Positions 11,534 through 24,593 are shown, numbered from the stretch's first letter. The stretch is DNA of 64,000 nucleotides from Manihot esculenta (GCF_001659605.2 NC_035168.2:291001-355000), one strand, 5' to 3'. Numbers and translations are program-made. The notes: generated from the letters alone by a model not told the origin.

Positions 11534-14028
11534 TGTAATACCCGGCTAGATTCCGGCATCGGAATCCCTACCTTCCGGCGGAATCTCCGTTGGAATATGG
11601 AATTTTGATGATGCCAGAGTCTTCTAGAGGGGTAAAATGTGATTTCTAAAATGATTTTTTTTACTGATTTCATGGTTTTAAATGAAAAAGATTTGAGTTT
11701 TGAAAAGGAAAAGACTAAGGAGTTTTTTTTGTCAGGTTCGGCCGCCGAAAGTAAAGTTCGGCCGCCGAACATGAGTTGGTTTTGGGAGCGCTTTTGGCCT
11801 CCGAAAGCTATGTTTGAACAAACCAGGTTCGGCCGCCGAACCTCAAGTTTGGCCGCCGAACATATGGGTGTTTTGCATGCACGTTAGGCCGCCGAAGGAG
11901 GTTTGGCTGACCACCTATAAAAGCCCCTCATACCGAAAATGGGCGAGATTTCTCCCCATTCTCGAGCTCAGGTGTGTTCATGTCCTCCTTTGGTCATTTT
12001 CATGTTTTCTCTTCATCTCCTTCATATTTTTATGAGTTCCATGGTTGTTTTGAAGAGTTTTCAAGCTTAGATCAAAGTTTTGGGAGCTTGGAGACCCAAG
12101 GAGTAGTTTCCTCCCATCTCCAAGTTAGAGCTCGCACAAACCCTCGATCTTCAAGAGGTAAGTGTGGATCTATGCTTTCTTTCACGTTTCATGAAGTTTT
12201 AAGTGAGTTTTAAGAGGTTTTGATGGTTGAGCATGGGTAGATATGCATGTTAGGGTTTATGTGGGTTTTATGCCCAATGTATGATAATGTATGTTCATGT
12301 GATGTTTGTGTTGGGGTTTAGGTCAGTTTTCAAGCCCCTTGAGCATATGGGAGAGAGTATGCATGATTGGGAGAGAGTATGTGAGGTTTGGTTTGTTTTG
12401 ATGGTTTTGGCCTATGTGGGTCATAAACTATCTATGTATGCTTTAGATGTTGTTTTTGGGAGTTTAAGCTTGTTTGAGCTCCTTTGTGCATGGTTAAGGA
12501 TGTATGCATGTGTTTGAGAAGTTGGATGCTTGTTTTGGGGTGTATGGAAGGTTTGGGAGGCTTGAAATGCACAAAGGCTGAGTTCTGGATGAACTCAGGT
12601 TCGGCCGCCGAACCTGCCTGAGGATGCAGGGATTGGCCGCCTAACCTTGCCCCCGAAAGTTGGGTTTTGGCTTGAAAGCAGACTTTCGGCCGCCGAAGGT
12701 AATGTTCGGCCGCCGAAAGTGCCTGACTTTCGTCTCTGGAGAGAGAGTTCGGCCGCCGAAGGTGCCGCCGACCCTGCCTGACTTTCGTCTCTGTCTGGGA
12801 CTTTCGGCCGCCGAAGGTGCCGCCGAAAGTGCCCTGTCCAGCCTTTTCATGAGTGTTTTCTATGCATGTTTCAGTGATGTTTTAGGGGGTTTTTGGGTAG
12901 TTGTTTATGAGTTGTTTAGAGTATGTTTGGCACCTCAATGGAGTCCACCTGTGTAGGATCGGACCCGAGGAACCGAGGTGTCTAGCAGTGTTAGCTGCTT
13001 CAGAGTTTGTCCAGAGCTAGCCAGAGGTGAGTGGAACTAACCCTTATGTTTTAAATCAAATGTTTTCAGCATGTTCAAGCATGTTCATGCATCATGAATA
13101 CCATGTTATGCAATAGGTTGTTTGCATTAGAATTCACGAATATGATGCATTGCATAATACGATGATAATGATGTGGATGGATGCTGGATGATCCTCTAGC
13201 CCTCAGTATGTTATGACATGATGTGGAATGATATGATATGGCATGTACAATATGATATGAGATGAGAAGTCCAGGTGTGGCCGTATCGCCCCTGGCATAG
13301 AGCATGAGAAGTCCAGGTGTGGCCGTATCGCCCCTGGCATAAAGTATGTGAAGTCCAGGCGTGGCCGTATCGCCCCTGGCATAGAGTATTGTTGACTTGT
13401 TATGGTACGAGATTGAGATGTAGAGGGCTATTGGTGACAGATTCATCCTTGAGGTGATATATTTGTGATGTGACGCATTCCATGATAGCATATGTTAAAA
13501 TGAACTGTTTTCTTTTATGGTTTCTGCTCACTGGGCTTTTTAGCTCACCCCTCTCCCCTAACCCCAGGTTTGCAGGGTCAGAGGTAGTTCAGGAAGACGA
13601 CAAGATGTGGTTATGGTCATGTTATGTAATAGAATAGTAGTGGACATGATGTAATGTAAAGTTATGTAAGGATGTAAAAGAGTTATGTTGTAATATGACA
13701 TTATGTTATATGTTCAGAGTTATAGTATTGTGCTTGGCCCGAGTTGGATAATCCCCTTGTACATGAGTTTTATTTTATGTTGTTTCATGTGATGGACCGA
13801 GTTTGACATAGGGTATGCTGACCCTAGGGGTTCTATGAGTTCAGTCATAGTGCATACACAGGTCAAATTGGTAAAAGGTAAAGTTTTAAATGTTTTATGA
13901 AAATGTTTGATCATGTATGGGATTATACCAGCTGTACAGGATGTATGTTAGGCTTGCTACGGGTCCCGGCGACCTTAAGTCGATCTGGATCCTAGCGCCG
14001 GTAGCGGTCCGATTTCCGGGTCGTTACA
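11534..14028 (+). mobile_element. Solo LTR of a Tekay-type gypsy element, 2495 bp
   Basis: It begins TGTAATACCCGGCTAGATTC and ends GGGTCGTTACA, flanked by a perfect 5-bp duplication AGCAG (11529-11533 and 14029-14033). A TATAAAAGC box lies at 11916. About ten TTCGGCCGCCGAA-like palindromes occur in two clusters: 11734-11900 just upstream of the TATA box, and 12598-12835 downstream. Three ~42-bp minisatellite units containing 'gtggccgtatcgcccctgg' lie at 13264-13390. The long frames inside are by-products of the palindromes. The solo structure is the usual product of LTR-LTR recombination. Confidence 0.9.
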
Positions 14029-14033
14029 AGCAG

Positions 14034-14168
14034 TTTATGAACTACCAGCCATTTCGAGAGAGAGAAGAAAGAGATTTCTTTCTAAGAGAAAAAGAATAAG
14101 AGACCGGCTTTAATCCAAATGAACTAAAAGAATTCAATGGATCTCCCAGCAGTGGAACCAAATGATAT
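14034..14168 (-). other. 5' leader and putative primer-binding site of the Tat-like element
   Basis: Directly inside the 5' LTR the minus strand reads TATCATTTGGTTCCACTGCT, where TGGTTCCACTGCTGGGA is a plausible tRNA-complementary primer site. I cannot assign the tRNA without a comparison. Confidence 0.4.
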
Positions 14169-14711
14169 TGCTAAAATCAAAATAATAATGTGGCTAGAAT
14201 AGAGCTGTGCTGTGATTGGCTAATCCTGCAAGACATAGAAAGTGAGGTAGTGAGTGTCCACAGCTGCCACTCTGATGCTTAAGTCAGTAAACAGGAGAAA
14301 GGTGAATTAAGAACTTGAGAGTATTTGTGTAAAAGAATTACGTACCTTTACCTTTATGACCGTTTCCCTTTTATATTGTAAGAAAGTAGAGATAAATATA
14401 GCATTTTCTGATAATTTGACAATGATATGGCTGGCTCGTTGGTAAGGGATCTTCAATCGCAAGCGTAAAGGGGATTTGCTGGATTATAGTTGTTAATGGT
14501 AACTTCCTTATAGAGTCTCACCCTAAAGTTAAGAGAGCGAGTGTATCAAACCTGAGATCGACCTGTCTTGAAATGTTCGAGTCTTTTTTCTCTTGGTTCT
14601 AAGCCTTCCTTTCTACGGGTGAGACCGCATATTGGTTTATCAGATCTTTACCACTTAACCCTATTTTATGGTGACAGTTCATTGCCTACTTTAGGTGATT
14701 GTTGTGTAACA
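14169..14711 (-). repeat. 5' LTR of the Tat-like element
   Basis: 543 bp, TG...CA ends, diverged copy of 5301-5870. A minus-strand TATAAAAGGG lies near 14375. The following bases (TAACC) do not match the left flank. Confidence 0.75.
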
Positions 14712-15640
14712 TAACCTATTTTGTTATTTTACTTGGTATTTTTATTATTTTTTAATTTATATTTTTAATTTATTAGTTAAAATAATTCAAACACTTTTAT
14801 GGGTTTACATTTATATCTTAATTTTTTTAGTTTATTAAACAAAATAATCTAAATTTTTCAAAAAATTCACATTTATATTTCAATCTTTCAATATTAGATA
14901 GTTACGAGAAAAAATTTATCAATACATCCAGAAGATTAGTGGTCATATTCTTAACTAAGACACCAACAAAAAAGAAAAAGTTAAATTGATCAGTGATTTT
15001 TTTAATAATTTTGACTGTAATGACAAGAAAAAAAAAAGAATGAATGGATAAGGAAGATTAATTTAGTTTGGATAAGAAAACAATTAGTAGGAGATAAATA
15101 ATTACTTAATTCTTCAAATTAATCTTTCTTACTCATTATTTCTTTTTTTATTATCACTTTGTTTGTTTAAATTTTAACAATCCTTTGCAACTAGAAATAT
15201 AAAAAAATTTACTGATCAATTTGATTTTTTTTTCATACTGATGTCTTAATTAAAAATACAATCGTTGATGTTTTTTGTGTCTTAATAATTGTATTCTCAC
15301 TTTTTAAATCCTAAATATTAGAGTATAAATATGAATTTGTGAAAATATTTAAGTTATTTTATCTAATTGATAAAACATTAAGACATAAATATAAATTTAT
15401 AAAAAAAGAGATTATTTCATCTAATAGATAAAAAAATATAATTAATTAAAAAATTAATAAAGAGAGCCATGTGGAATGACAGGTGACATTTTCATATTCC
15501 AGCCAAAATTAATTTAGAGTTATAGATAAATTATAGCAAAATTTTGAAGGTTTGAATTAATTATTTAAAATTAAAAATTTAGGATAAAATCATAAATTAA
15601 TCTAAATTATTTGGATTAATCGTTTTTTTCTTATAAAACA
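14712..15640. repeat. AT-rich foldback repeat, copy 2
   Basis: A diverged, same-orientation copy of 4225-5170. Shared landmarks include 'caatctttcaatatt', 'gaatgaatgg..taagga' and 'gccatgtggaatgacaggtg' (compare 'gtcacgtgggatgacatgtg' in copy 1). No coding frame. Confidence 0.6.
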
Positions 15641-17097
15641 TGTCAACTTTTAAAAATAATTTTTAATAAAATAAAAAAATAAATACTAACTATAATAAAT
15701 ATAAAAAATAAGAAAATAATGAAGGAACATGAAAAGTAGTATATAAAAGCTGCAAAGTTTGATTTCTCCACTCCGTATGCGATCTACAATATTGCCCAAC
15801 TCATCCTTTGCATACAGTTGGGACTTTGAAAAAACCACCAGGAGGGAGGAGATAAAATTATGAGGTTCTTGATTCGCAGAATATCATTTCGGGAGCCTGA
15901 TCTTAAGGATTTTTCTACTGCGCCAATGTTAATGGTTGGTCTCCTAACATTTTTAAAATCAACTTTGGTTCTCCTGTTATGGAGACAAAGTAGCTGCAGC
16001 TGTGATTGCATGCTATGATTGACGCACTTGTGCTGGAAAGCCTTTCCTTGCCGAGATCGAGATGCTATGCTTTTGGTTGTTAACAGACCATGTTATTATG
16101 GAAGGAGATTTCTTAAATGATAGTTCATATAATTTGTCACAATTCTCGTTTAGACATATAAGGCTTATCAATTACATAATAGATTTTTCCTTTATGTCTG
16201 TATATGTGCAAAAAAATAGAGATTTCACGATGACCACCGAACTTCTGACGTCCAAACTGAAGTTGAGTTCAAAAAAAAGAAACAGGTCCAAAACCCAATA
16301 AAATCTACTAAGCAAGCTGATCCATCAACACATCATCCAATCTGTAACCGAAACAGATCATACTGACCGAGAGCCTAAACCAGCTAAAGTAGAGTCTGAA
16401 CCCACCAAAGGAGAGCTTAACTTGTTTTATACAGAATGGGAGTAGCAGAGCAGGTTCGACTACGGCGTGACCCTATCAGCATGCGCGTCGGAAGAGAATT
16501 AAATGGTTGTCTAACGAGGATGGGCAGGCAGGTACGCCCGTAAGTATGATTCTACATGATAGGAACAGATAACACTGTAATAGAATGACGGTTATGTATT
16601 ATTAAAGTACAAGTAAAAAAGGAATAAAAGAGAGAAACGAAACCCTATACTAAGCTTACACGCTCATGAGCTCTACTTTTTTGGAATCTCAAACGTCAAA
16701 CATATGCCAACACATGCTTTACTTATTAAGCTCTCTTTGTATCAAGCTCTTTGTCAACTTAGCTTTCAATAGAATTATATATATATATATATATATATAA
16801 AATACAGACAAGATGATAATTTTTTTTAAATATACGATGAATCCTACAAGTACGGATTTCTTCATTAAGATGAAGATGATTGATTGAAGCTTCTCGTCCA
16901 TAAAAAGAATTAAAACAAATGCCAAAAAAATAAAGCATTGAATTATAATTAAGTTTCTCCAAATATATGTATATATATCTAACAACAGGAACGGTTAAAT
17001 TAAAACATAAAAAGAAAAAAATATTAATCTTTTTGGATTGTCTTGCCGCTCACTCTCGCATTTTGCAGGGAGCGATCATTATCGTCTCCATCTAAGC
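15641..17097. other. Spacer and upstream region of the PR-1-like gene
   Basis: No gene recognised. A (TA)n microsatellite lies at about 16775-16799. The last few hundred bases should contain the promoter of the PR-1-like gene, but I could not pick a convincing TATA box. Confidence 0.4.
16775..16799. repeat. (TA)n microsatellite
   Basis: An uninterrupted run of about twelve TA units. Confidence 0.9.
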
Positions 17098-17704
17098 ATG
17101 TCGCCAATTCGGTTCCTCTTCAACATACTCATCTCTTCCCTGTTCATCCTCTCTGTCTCCTCTACATTCCCCCTTCTTCCCTTTCATCATCATTTACCCG
17201 ATGAATTACATCCGGCCGTTCAAGTAAAGAGAGCAATAATGGCTCATCAATTCCTCATTGCCCACAACTGTGTCAGAGCTGCCTACGGCTTGAGTCCCTT
17301 GAGATGGAACAGAACAGTGGCCAAATACGCCCACCGCTGGGCTGATCAACGACGCTGCCGATTGTCAGCTGATGCATTCTCCTGATAGTCCCTACGGCGA
17401 GAACATGTTCTGGAGCAAGAAAAGCCATTGGGGTCCTACGGAGGTGGTCAAATGTTGGGCTGATGAAAAAGTCTATTACAATCAAAAAACAAATGAGTGT
17501 ATCAATGGGGAAAAGTGCGACCATTTTACACAGCTCGTATGGAAGGACACCGAACGGGTAGGATGCGGGCGGGTTCGGTGCAACAATGATAAAGGTTTCT
17601 TATATGTTTGCTCTTATGATCCTCCAGGGAATTACTATTTTGAAGGTCCATTCGGTGGCACTTTTACCAAATCTATAGCGTATCCTCCTCCAGGCAGTGT
17701 ATAA
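17098..17704 (+). pseudogene. PR-1-like CAP-domain secreted protein gene with one frameshift
   Basis: Two frames join into one CAP (CRISP/antigen 5/PR-1) protein of about 201 residues. The ATG at 17098 opens a hydrophobic signal peptide (FLFNILISSLFILSVSS). The CAP fold follows: HNCVRAAYGLSPLRWN with the conserved His, then WADQRR. Near 17355-17362 one extra base shifts the frame. The second frame then gives GENMFW, the CRISP signature CDHFTQLVWKDTERVGCGRV, six-Cys-type spacing, and a CAPE-like end (CSYDPPGNYYFEGPF), stopping at 17704. The span of 607 nt is one base over a multiple of three, as expected for a +1 indel. PR-1 relatives are usually single-exon, secreted and stress-induced. The rest of the frame is intact, so this is either a very recent pseudogene or a sequencing error. 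Confidence 0.8.
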
Positions 17705-18349
17705 TACCTCAAATCTCAAAGCCATATAACTATGTTTGTTATTTATGTCTGGTGTTAAAACATATATATCCATTCATATGTATCCTCAAGACATCTTCTT
17801 CTAGCAATTTTTTTTTTTTTTTAATTTTCTTTGCTGGAATTTGATTTGTTAATCCTTACCTTTTTCTTTCATCTGTTCAATTGATGATCCTTGCAAAATT
17901 GGTCAGCTTTCCAATTATTATCCAAGTCGCCCATGTTTAAATACCGGAGGATTGATCAATCTGTCCGCAAATTGTGCTTTGCTCCAGTGATCATTCAATT
18001 AATTATTAAAATGATACATACAGCTTGTCTCAAAATGTATCTCTAGAATGTAATCACAAGGTGGCAATTAGCTCAAAATTACCCATCAAGCAGAGCAAAT
18101 GTCTACGTTCCTAATTTATAGCCCAACAAATAACAGAGTATGTGAGTTTTCTTCTACTTCCGCACTTACATTTGCTCCCATCATGACATTTTACTCAAGG
18201 TTTTCATTTTTTGGGTAAGAGGGAACCATCATCAATTGGTCCTCCTTGATCAAAGTGTTACTGGGAAAATGCTTAGAGTCACTCATCAATGCAATTACAA
18301 ATTATAATACAGCGTTACATTCGAGTTAAAGGAAGAGCTACACCAATAC
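17705..18349. other. Intergenic spacer between convergent genes
   Basis: No gene seen. It should contain the 3' untranslated regions of the PR-1-like gene (+) and the ALS3-like gene (-). A T-run lies near 17808. Confidence 0.4.
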
Positions 18350-19947
18350 TCAATCGGAGCTGAAGACCTTAGTTTCTAATTGATAAGCAGGTGTAAAGAA
18401 TGCAGGCCAACAAAGGTAAGTAGACATGATACTACTCACAGTGGATGCACCAATCAGCATGTTCATTACCACAATTTGCAGTTGAATGGCCTCCAATGGA
18501 GAAGCTCCTCCCATTATGAGTCCAGTCATTGCTCCAGGAAGCGAAATCAGTCCCACTGTTTTGGCGTTGTCCAACACTGGAGAAAGCGCAATGACCAGAG
18601 CCCTTTTCACCTGTTGGAGTGTAGCTTGGCGAGGAGTCGCACCAAGTGCCAATGCTGTCTCTACCTGCCAGACAATATAATCCACTGATTTCATTTCCAT
18701 GGGAAAGCATTGGCTATAACTTGTGAATTGAGAATAAGATCTAGAGAAATATTCTGTATACCAGGCTCATTTGCACTTTGATATCATCCCGGAGACGTTT
18801 CATTGTAACCCCAGTTACTGTCATTGAATTGCCAACCATCATTCCTGCAACAGGGATGATGTATCTGGGCGTGAAGGGGAAAACATTCAGAATAACAAGC
18901 ACGAACATTGTCACTGCAGTTCCTGCCAGGATAGAAGCCCCAGCTACATACTTTCCTCGAGGAACATGCTTCGCTCGTTGACCAGCTGTATAACCAGCAA
19001 CAGAGACCTACAGGGGAATTTCAAAATTATGTCAACAACCCACCAACGTTTAGTTATGGAATTTAAGTAAATTTCGAGGAAAAAAACAACAAAAAGTATG
19101 GGTTTTTAAGGGATTTCTTGGTAGAAACAAGTGCAAGTAACCGGGTAACAGATAATTAGGATCTGATGTCTAATTTTCTTTTCAGTCATTACAGATCACA
19201 GAACAGAAAATCATCCACGGTCAACTCATCTAGGAACAAATAAAACACTCTCTGTATCACTCTGTTTTTCATGTGGGCTAGGCGGAGGCAGAACAGGAAG
19301 TCTCCTCCATACAAGGAATTCCGAGCTCAATTCACAGCCTAATCAGCGACACATGGACAATACCCACAATCCCCAAACTAATTTGAAAGGCAGCAGGTAA
19401 ACAGATAGGTCTCCTTTTCAACACTACATCAGTAGTTTAATAGAAATAATAATAATCACAAAAAAAAAAAAAAAAGTAGCAATAGAGAAATGTTATAAAT
19501 TCAAACAGAACTTATGCAATCTGTCCTCACTGATGAGAAAAGAACCCCAATTCTTAATCATTTGAGTAATGATCCCCTGGAAAAACCAATCTAAATTTCA
19601 TGAGGAGTTGGAGGAAAGAAAAAGGATGGTTAACTTAAAGTTCAACGCTCTGTATTATAGAACAAATAGACATTGAAATTGAGAAATAGCAAGAAGGAAA
19701 GAATCAAGTAGACCATGAAAAGGTAAGCGAGAATGATCCAAATGCTACGATCCTGGTTGAAAATGAACTGCAAAACAAACCCAATAACAGATAACTGAAT
19801 AAAGGCCCTAAATATGGAATAAATCATCTCGCCCTCCAAACCCAGCTTCTGCATAAAGGAAAGGAGGACCGCCATGAGCACCACTGCAAGTGCAGCCACC
19901 GGCTTAATCATACCCCTAAGAAACTCGAGAACCCACTCAACATCCAT
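18350..19947 (-). CDS. ALS3: ALS3/FetB-like UPF0014 membrane protein, 3 exons, 264 aa
   Basis: Coding exons on the minus strand are 19947-19714, 19007-18762 and 18664-18350. All introns are phase 0, giving 795 nt and no internal stop. The first intron uses a GT donor followed by CTAC, which is a weak site. The protein has about seven hydrophobic segments, starting at residues 16-32, 45-63 and 69-86. It carries the family landmarks AGQRAKHVPRG, FPFTPRYIIPVAGMMVGNSM and LPGAMTGLIMGGASPLEA. The length is close to plant ALS3 (about 270 residues). UPF0014 proteins are the membrane subunits of half-type ABC systems. In Arabidopsis, ALS3 partners STAR1 and is needed for aluminium tolerance; the bacterial relative FetB is linked to iron. 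The start at 19947 was chosen because the upstream in-frame sequence has no ATG. The exact substrate here is inferred, not shown. Confidence 0.9.
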
Positions 19948-22900
19948 TGCTGAAACTACCAAATGCAGCAACTGAGTGCAGAGTCCACGGCCACAGGGTT
20001 TTATTTAGCAGGAAAAAAAGGTACGACCATTAGAGTTAACGACTTAACGGTAGGTTAGGTAATGGTGAGACGAAGAAACCACCTTCCCCAAATAGATCTG
20101 AGATATCTTGTGGAGTTAGTATTTGAGGAAAGCAAGACAGAGACACGAGAAGAAAAGGTGGGCATGTTTCTTGTTCAGCCATTATTAATTAGTTGGAAAT
20201 ATTTAATTAATCAGGCATCACTGATTACTTGAAAGTAATCGGACGTACGTACGATTTGATACGAGATTGCAACCAAAAAGGTCGTTTGTCTCAATCCAAG
20301 TGCTTCACAAGAATCCAGATTCTGGGTTTTCATCTGTGGCTCCCACATCTTCCCTAATGAATCTACTTTATGGTTTGATTTTAATTTCAGTCTAATCTAA
20401 TTTTTGTTGGACAAGTTTATAAAAAAAAATAAAAGAAAAGACATTAAATAAGTTATGGGTGTGGTGCCACCTCAGTTTATTGTCATCAAAATTATATAAT
20501 ATTAATATATAGAGGCACCATATGGGACGTGTGCACACATTTAGGTCTTAACTAGTTCATCAATTGTTTATACAGCTGCTTCTTCTTATTATTAATAATG
20601 ATATTATTATTAAATCTAAATATTAGGCAATTGTAAATGGACAATACAAAAGTATGGTCAGGTCAAATGCTTGCTTAAATGCATCATATGATTTGCCTAT
20701 GCCACAGGATTATGTCCCTTCTTATTGGATAAAATCATCTTTTGAGGAGAGTTTGTGATTGCTTTTTTCTGGGACAATATAAGGTTCTTCGTGGCTCAAC
20801 CACTTGCATTGCTTGAGCTTCTTCTTTAGTTGAATTCTCAAAATTTCAACTCAATTGTAATGGAAAATAGATTTTATTATTTTATCCATTTAATATAGAT
20901 AAGCCAATATAATGGTTCATATCTCAATTAAAGTTGCCTGTTTTTTTAAAAATCGTTCTTCTAACTTCTTGTACTGAATTTTTTATTACAAGATCTATGA
21001 GTTTTTTAATAATTATAAAAATTACTTTCAATTTTTTTTCTAAAATAAGTTATTTTGTGTGAATATTTTTAATAATTGAATTAGATATTTATGGACAAAA
21101 GGAACCAGAATCAATCACCATTGTGATATTGTGTAAACCAAGTGGCCATGTAAAGGGAGATGGCCACTACGTGGATTCCACTAGGGGCATGCTTCATCTC
21201 TATCTTCTTTCTTTCTTTTTTTTTTTTTTCTCAAGCCAAATAAATATATATATATATATATTCTTAAATTTTTATAAAAGAAAATTCTAAATTTTACAAA
21301 TATTTTATTATACATTTGAATTATTGAAAAATATAATTAAGACAACCTTTCAATTTTAGTTCATATAGACAATATACTGATATATATATTAAGCAGAAGT
21401 ATTATTAAAAGGAATTACAATTTTTTTTTATATTGATCTAATTGATTTTAAATAAAGCTGAATGGTGAAAAATATTTACATAGTGGATTTGAGATCAAGA
21501 TTATTTTAATTGTTATTGTATTCTTTAGTTAGAATGTAGCTTGAAACTCTTATAGCCAGAGACAATATGTGTAGGTGCATGCATTCTTCAATTGGTGAGG
21601 AAATAGTAATATTAAAGCTAAGAGAGGGCCCATAACCATAACCCCAATTTGGAAGTGGGCCTGCCTTTCTCTCATCTCCTGCCCGCATTTATGTCATAAC
21701 TAGGATGCCTTTGATATTATTAATATAGCTTATATTTCTTTGTATTGATTTTACTAGTACACCCTCCACTTGTATTGCTCTCTTGCTAAATTAGTATTGA
21801 AACTAATGCAAAAATATGAGCATTATTAAATTATGAAGAAAAATTATGGATATTATTTTGGAATCTAATTAATAAAATACAACCTCAAAAAAGAAGGAAG
21901 GTTGTCAATGATTTAGGATGGATGAAAAGGAAAACATGCCTATCCTATGAGACAGAGGAAGAGTAATAACGCTAAACAGAATAGACTTCATGAAATACCC
22001 AAAAATAAAAATCAAACTAAACTAAATTATCTAAATAAATTAAATTGGAATTAAATATTGCTCACCTCTAATGTGTGAATAATTTGGGCTGGAACTTATA
22101 GCTTCGGTAACTCGGCAATAATGCTTTGTCCATTGAACTTTGAACGCTATCTGCTGAGTATTCAAGTTGCTGATGCAAGTTTTGTTTGGGAGGTGCTGTA
22201 GTGGGTATATTCTGCTAGCTTACGTTGTTGCTTTAAAGAGATTTTATTTTCAAAAGTTTTAAGACACTGATCCTTTTCAGTTAAGCCATATTGAAAATGA
22301 TAATTATGTTGTGATAATTTTTGAGCAAGCTTCAAGACCTTGCTTCTGCATAAGCTAAGCAATTTGTTAACATGTTATATATTCTGTAAAGTAACTAATT
22401 AACTTTATCTATTAGCTAAAGCATGAAACTTGTCAATTCTGAATGATGATTGAAAATCATTTGGAATCAATTTTTGCGTAGAGCTACCACATAGATGCAG
22501 GATGATGTTTGTTTTGGTGTATATATATAGCATTTTGCAGAATGTTGAAAACTGCTGGCTCATCCTTTCCATTTATTGATTTATCATATGCTCATTGATG
22601 GTGTGAAATTCTGCGACTCAGACAGTCTAGGTGACAATTAGCAAAGTCCATGTATTGAGTCTAAATAATTAACACTTTTGATAATGTAGAACCAGTTTGA
22701 GTAAAATCTCATGATGGGATCGCTCTCTTAAAAAATGAGATGATTAATCCATATGCTTTCATTTTAAAAACTCCAGTTAACTAATTATTACATGAATGTG
22801 AAATGCATATTACTTTCTACTTCACAACACATATTGTTACACACTTCAACTTGCTCTGCATTCTTAAATTTGAAATTATGTATCACTGTCACCTGGAGGC

Positions 22901-24593
22901 AACCTATTGGCTATTGGTAACAATGATAGGGTTTCCCTGGTAGCTCAAAGACACCAGTTTTTGATTGCAGGCCATTGCTTGGTTATCCATCCCCAGTTCT
23001 CTTTCTGTGGAACAACTTGTTAAAGGAGTTAACAATATTGTTGAAGCAAGTGATACTTTGGTTTTAAACTCCAAAATTTCTACAATTTATGTATTTTGTT
23101 TGTTTTATATCCTGAATCCAGCTGCAAAATACATGTGATAGGTTAACTTGTACGAGTAGTCCTCAAAGTAAGGTGTTTAGATGGTTAGGTAGAAAATATT
23201 TGACTTTTTGCTCTATAAATTTAGCTATTCTTCTACAAGCATATATGAAAAAAAAATAAAAAATGTAAGAATTAGATCTTGTTCCAGCAAAGTCTTCTCT
23301 TACGTCACAATTTGTATTCACCTCACTTGTAAAGAATTCTAACAAACAAACAACAAGCAAAATGGTTGCGGAATCATTATATCACAATTAAGAAAGTTTG
23401 GAAAATGCATACCAGTGGAAAGTAGAAAGACACAGAAATAAGGAATGCCTCTGAAATGAACGAGTCTCCATTAAAACGGTCCGTCTCACTTATGAGCAAC
23501 ATCCTCCCATGAAATGGGCCATATAACCCAAATGATATTTAACAATCTCATAAATATTCATATATTTATTAATAAATATATAAATTTGACTCCATCAGTC
23601 GATTTGTAAAAAGAAAAAGAGATATATCTCTTATTTTATGATGAAAAGAAAAGAAAAGAAAAGAAAAGAAATACATGTGAAGAGTTGGGTTTTTCTTGGA
23701 GTAGAATGCAAGCTGCATCTACTAATGATGCTTCTTTGTATTTTTAAGTAATCCAACTTCTCTCCAAACCATATAGATATATATATGTTTTTGAATATCA
23801 CAAATGCAAGAGAAGAAGACAGAGTTAAAGCGTCAGGGGTCACGTGACAGGACAGCTACAGTAACATGGATCAAAAATCAAAATAATAATAGACTTCTTG
23901 TGATGTCTTTCAATTTCAAAATTTGAATCTTCTCCTTCATATTTATTGCTTTTCCTCTTTTTCTTTTAAAGGATTCAATTAACCTACAAATGGATTCTTC
24001 TTTGTTTATATTCTCTAACTAAATTTATTAGTTTCTATTTTCACCCAACAAAACTTTTATTTCTTATCAATTGTTTTACTCATTTTTTTGAATTTTAATA
24101 AAGAAAATATTAAATAATATCGCTAAAATTAAACAATATGTTTACAAGTATTTAAAATAAGTGATTAACTTTTTCTTAACACATTTTATTGGATTTTATA
24201 AGATACACACACACAAACAAAATTGCAATAGTAATTAAACTTATTTGAAAAAACTTAAAATCTAATTTAGAAATACCATAATTAGCAAATAAAAAGAAAT
24301 CTTTGCATTTGCAGCAACTTAATTATTAGTCTTTCTAAAGAAAAATAAAAAGAAACGTTTGTCCCTTCTCCTTTCCCTTTCTTCATATAAATTTCACAGG
24401 GTTTAGATTTGGGCATTATCTCACACTCCCTTCTGTAGTTTTGCTCATTAAGCAGCTTTACTGAAGACCAAAAGAAAAGAAAATGACAACCACCGCCCAG
24501 GAACACAAAAGATGGAGGTGGGTTCTTGTTAATTCTTTCTTCTTTTTCTCTCTCACATTCTAACATGGGTCTTCTCTCAGCGACACCAAGAAA
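19948..24593. other. Long AT-rich intergenic region
   Basis: 4.6 kb without a supportable gene. The first part is the upstream region of the ALS3-like gene. It holds a (TA)n run at about 21244-21262 and an (AAAAG)n run at about 23643-23671. Short frames such as those near 22162-22362 and 24282-24566 have no recognisable protein features. The last ~200 bases should contain the promoter of the coiled-coil gene. Confidence 0.4.
23643..23671. repeat. (AAAAG)n microsatellite
   Basis: Five to six consecutive AAAAG units. Confidence 0.85.

Larger units (their letters stand above)
5301..14711 (-). mobile_element. Non-autonomous Tat-like LTR retrotransposon with three nested insertions
   Basis: Two diverged direct repeats that start TGCTAAAATCAAAAT and end TTGTGTAACA (5301-5870 and 14169-14711) are the LTRs. 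The element reads on the minus strand. A purine tract (GCGGGGGGACCTCTAA on the minus strand) abuts the left LTR as the PPT, gag remnants run on the minus strand, and the TATAAAAGG of each LTR is on the minus strand. Removing the nested elements leaves about 4.2 kb with no RT or integrase, so it could not move alone. The flanking five bases do not match (CATAT on the left, TAACC on the right), so no target duplication survives. LTR divergence marks it as an old insertion. Confidence 0.75.

Noticed and set aside
18380..18710. Alternative frames over the ALS3-like exon 3
   Set aside because: Shadows of the well-supported minus-strand exon, with no independent features.
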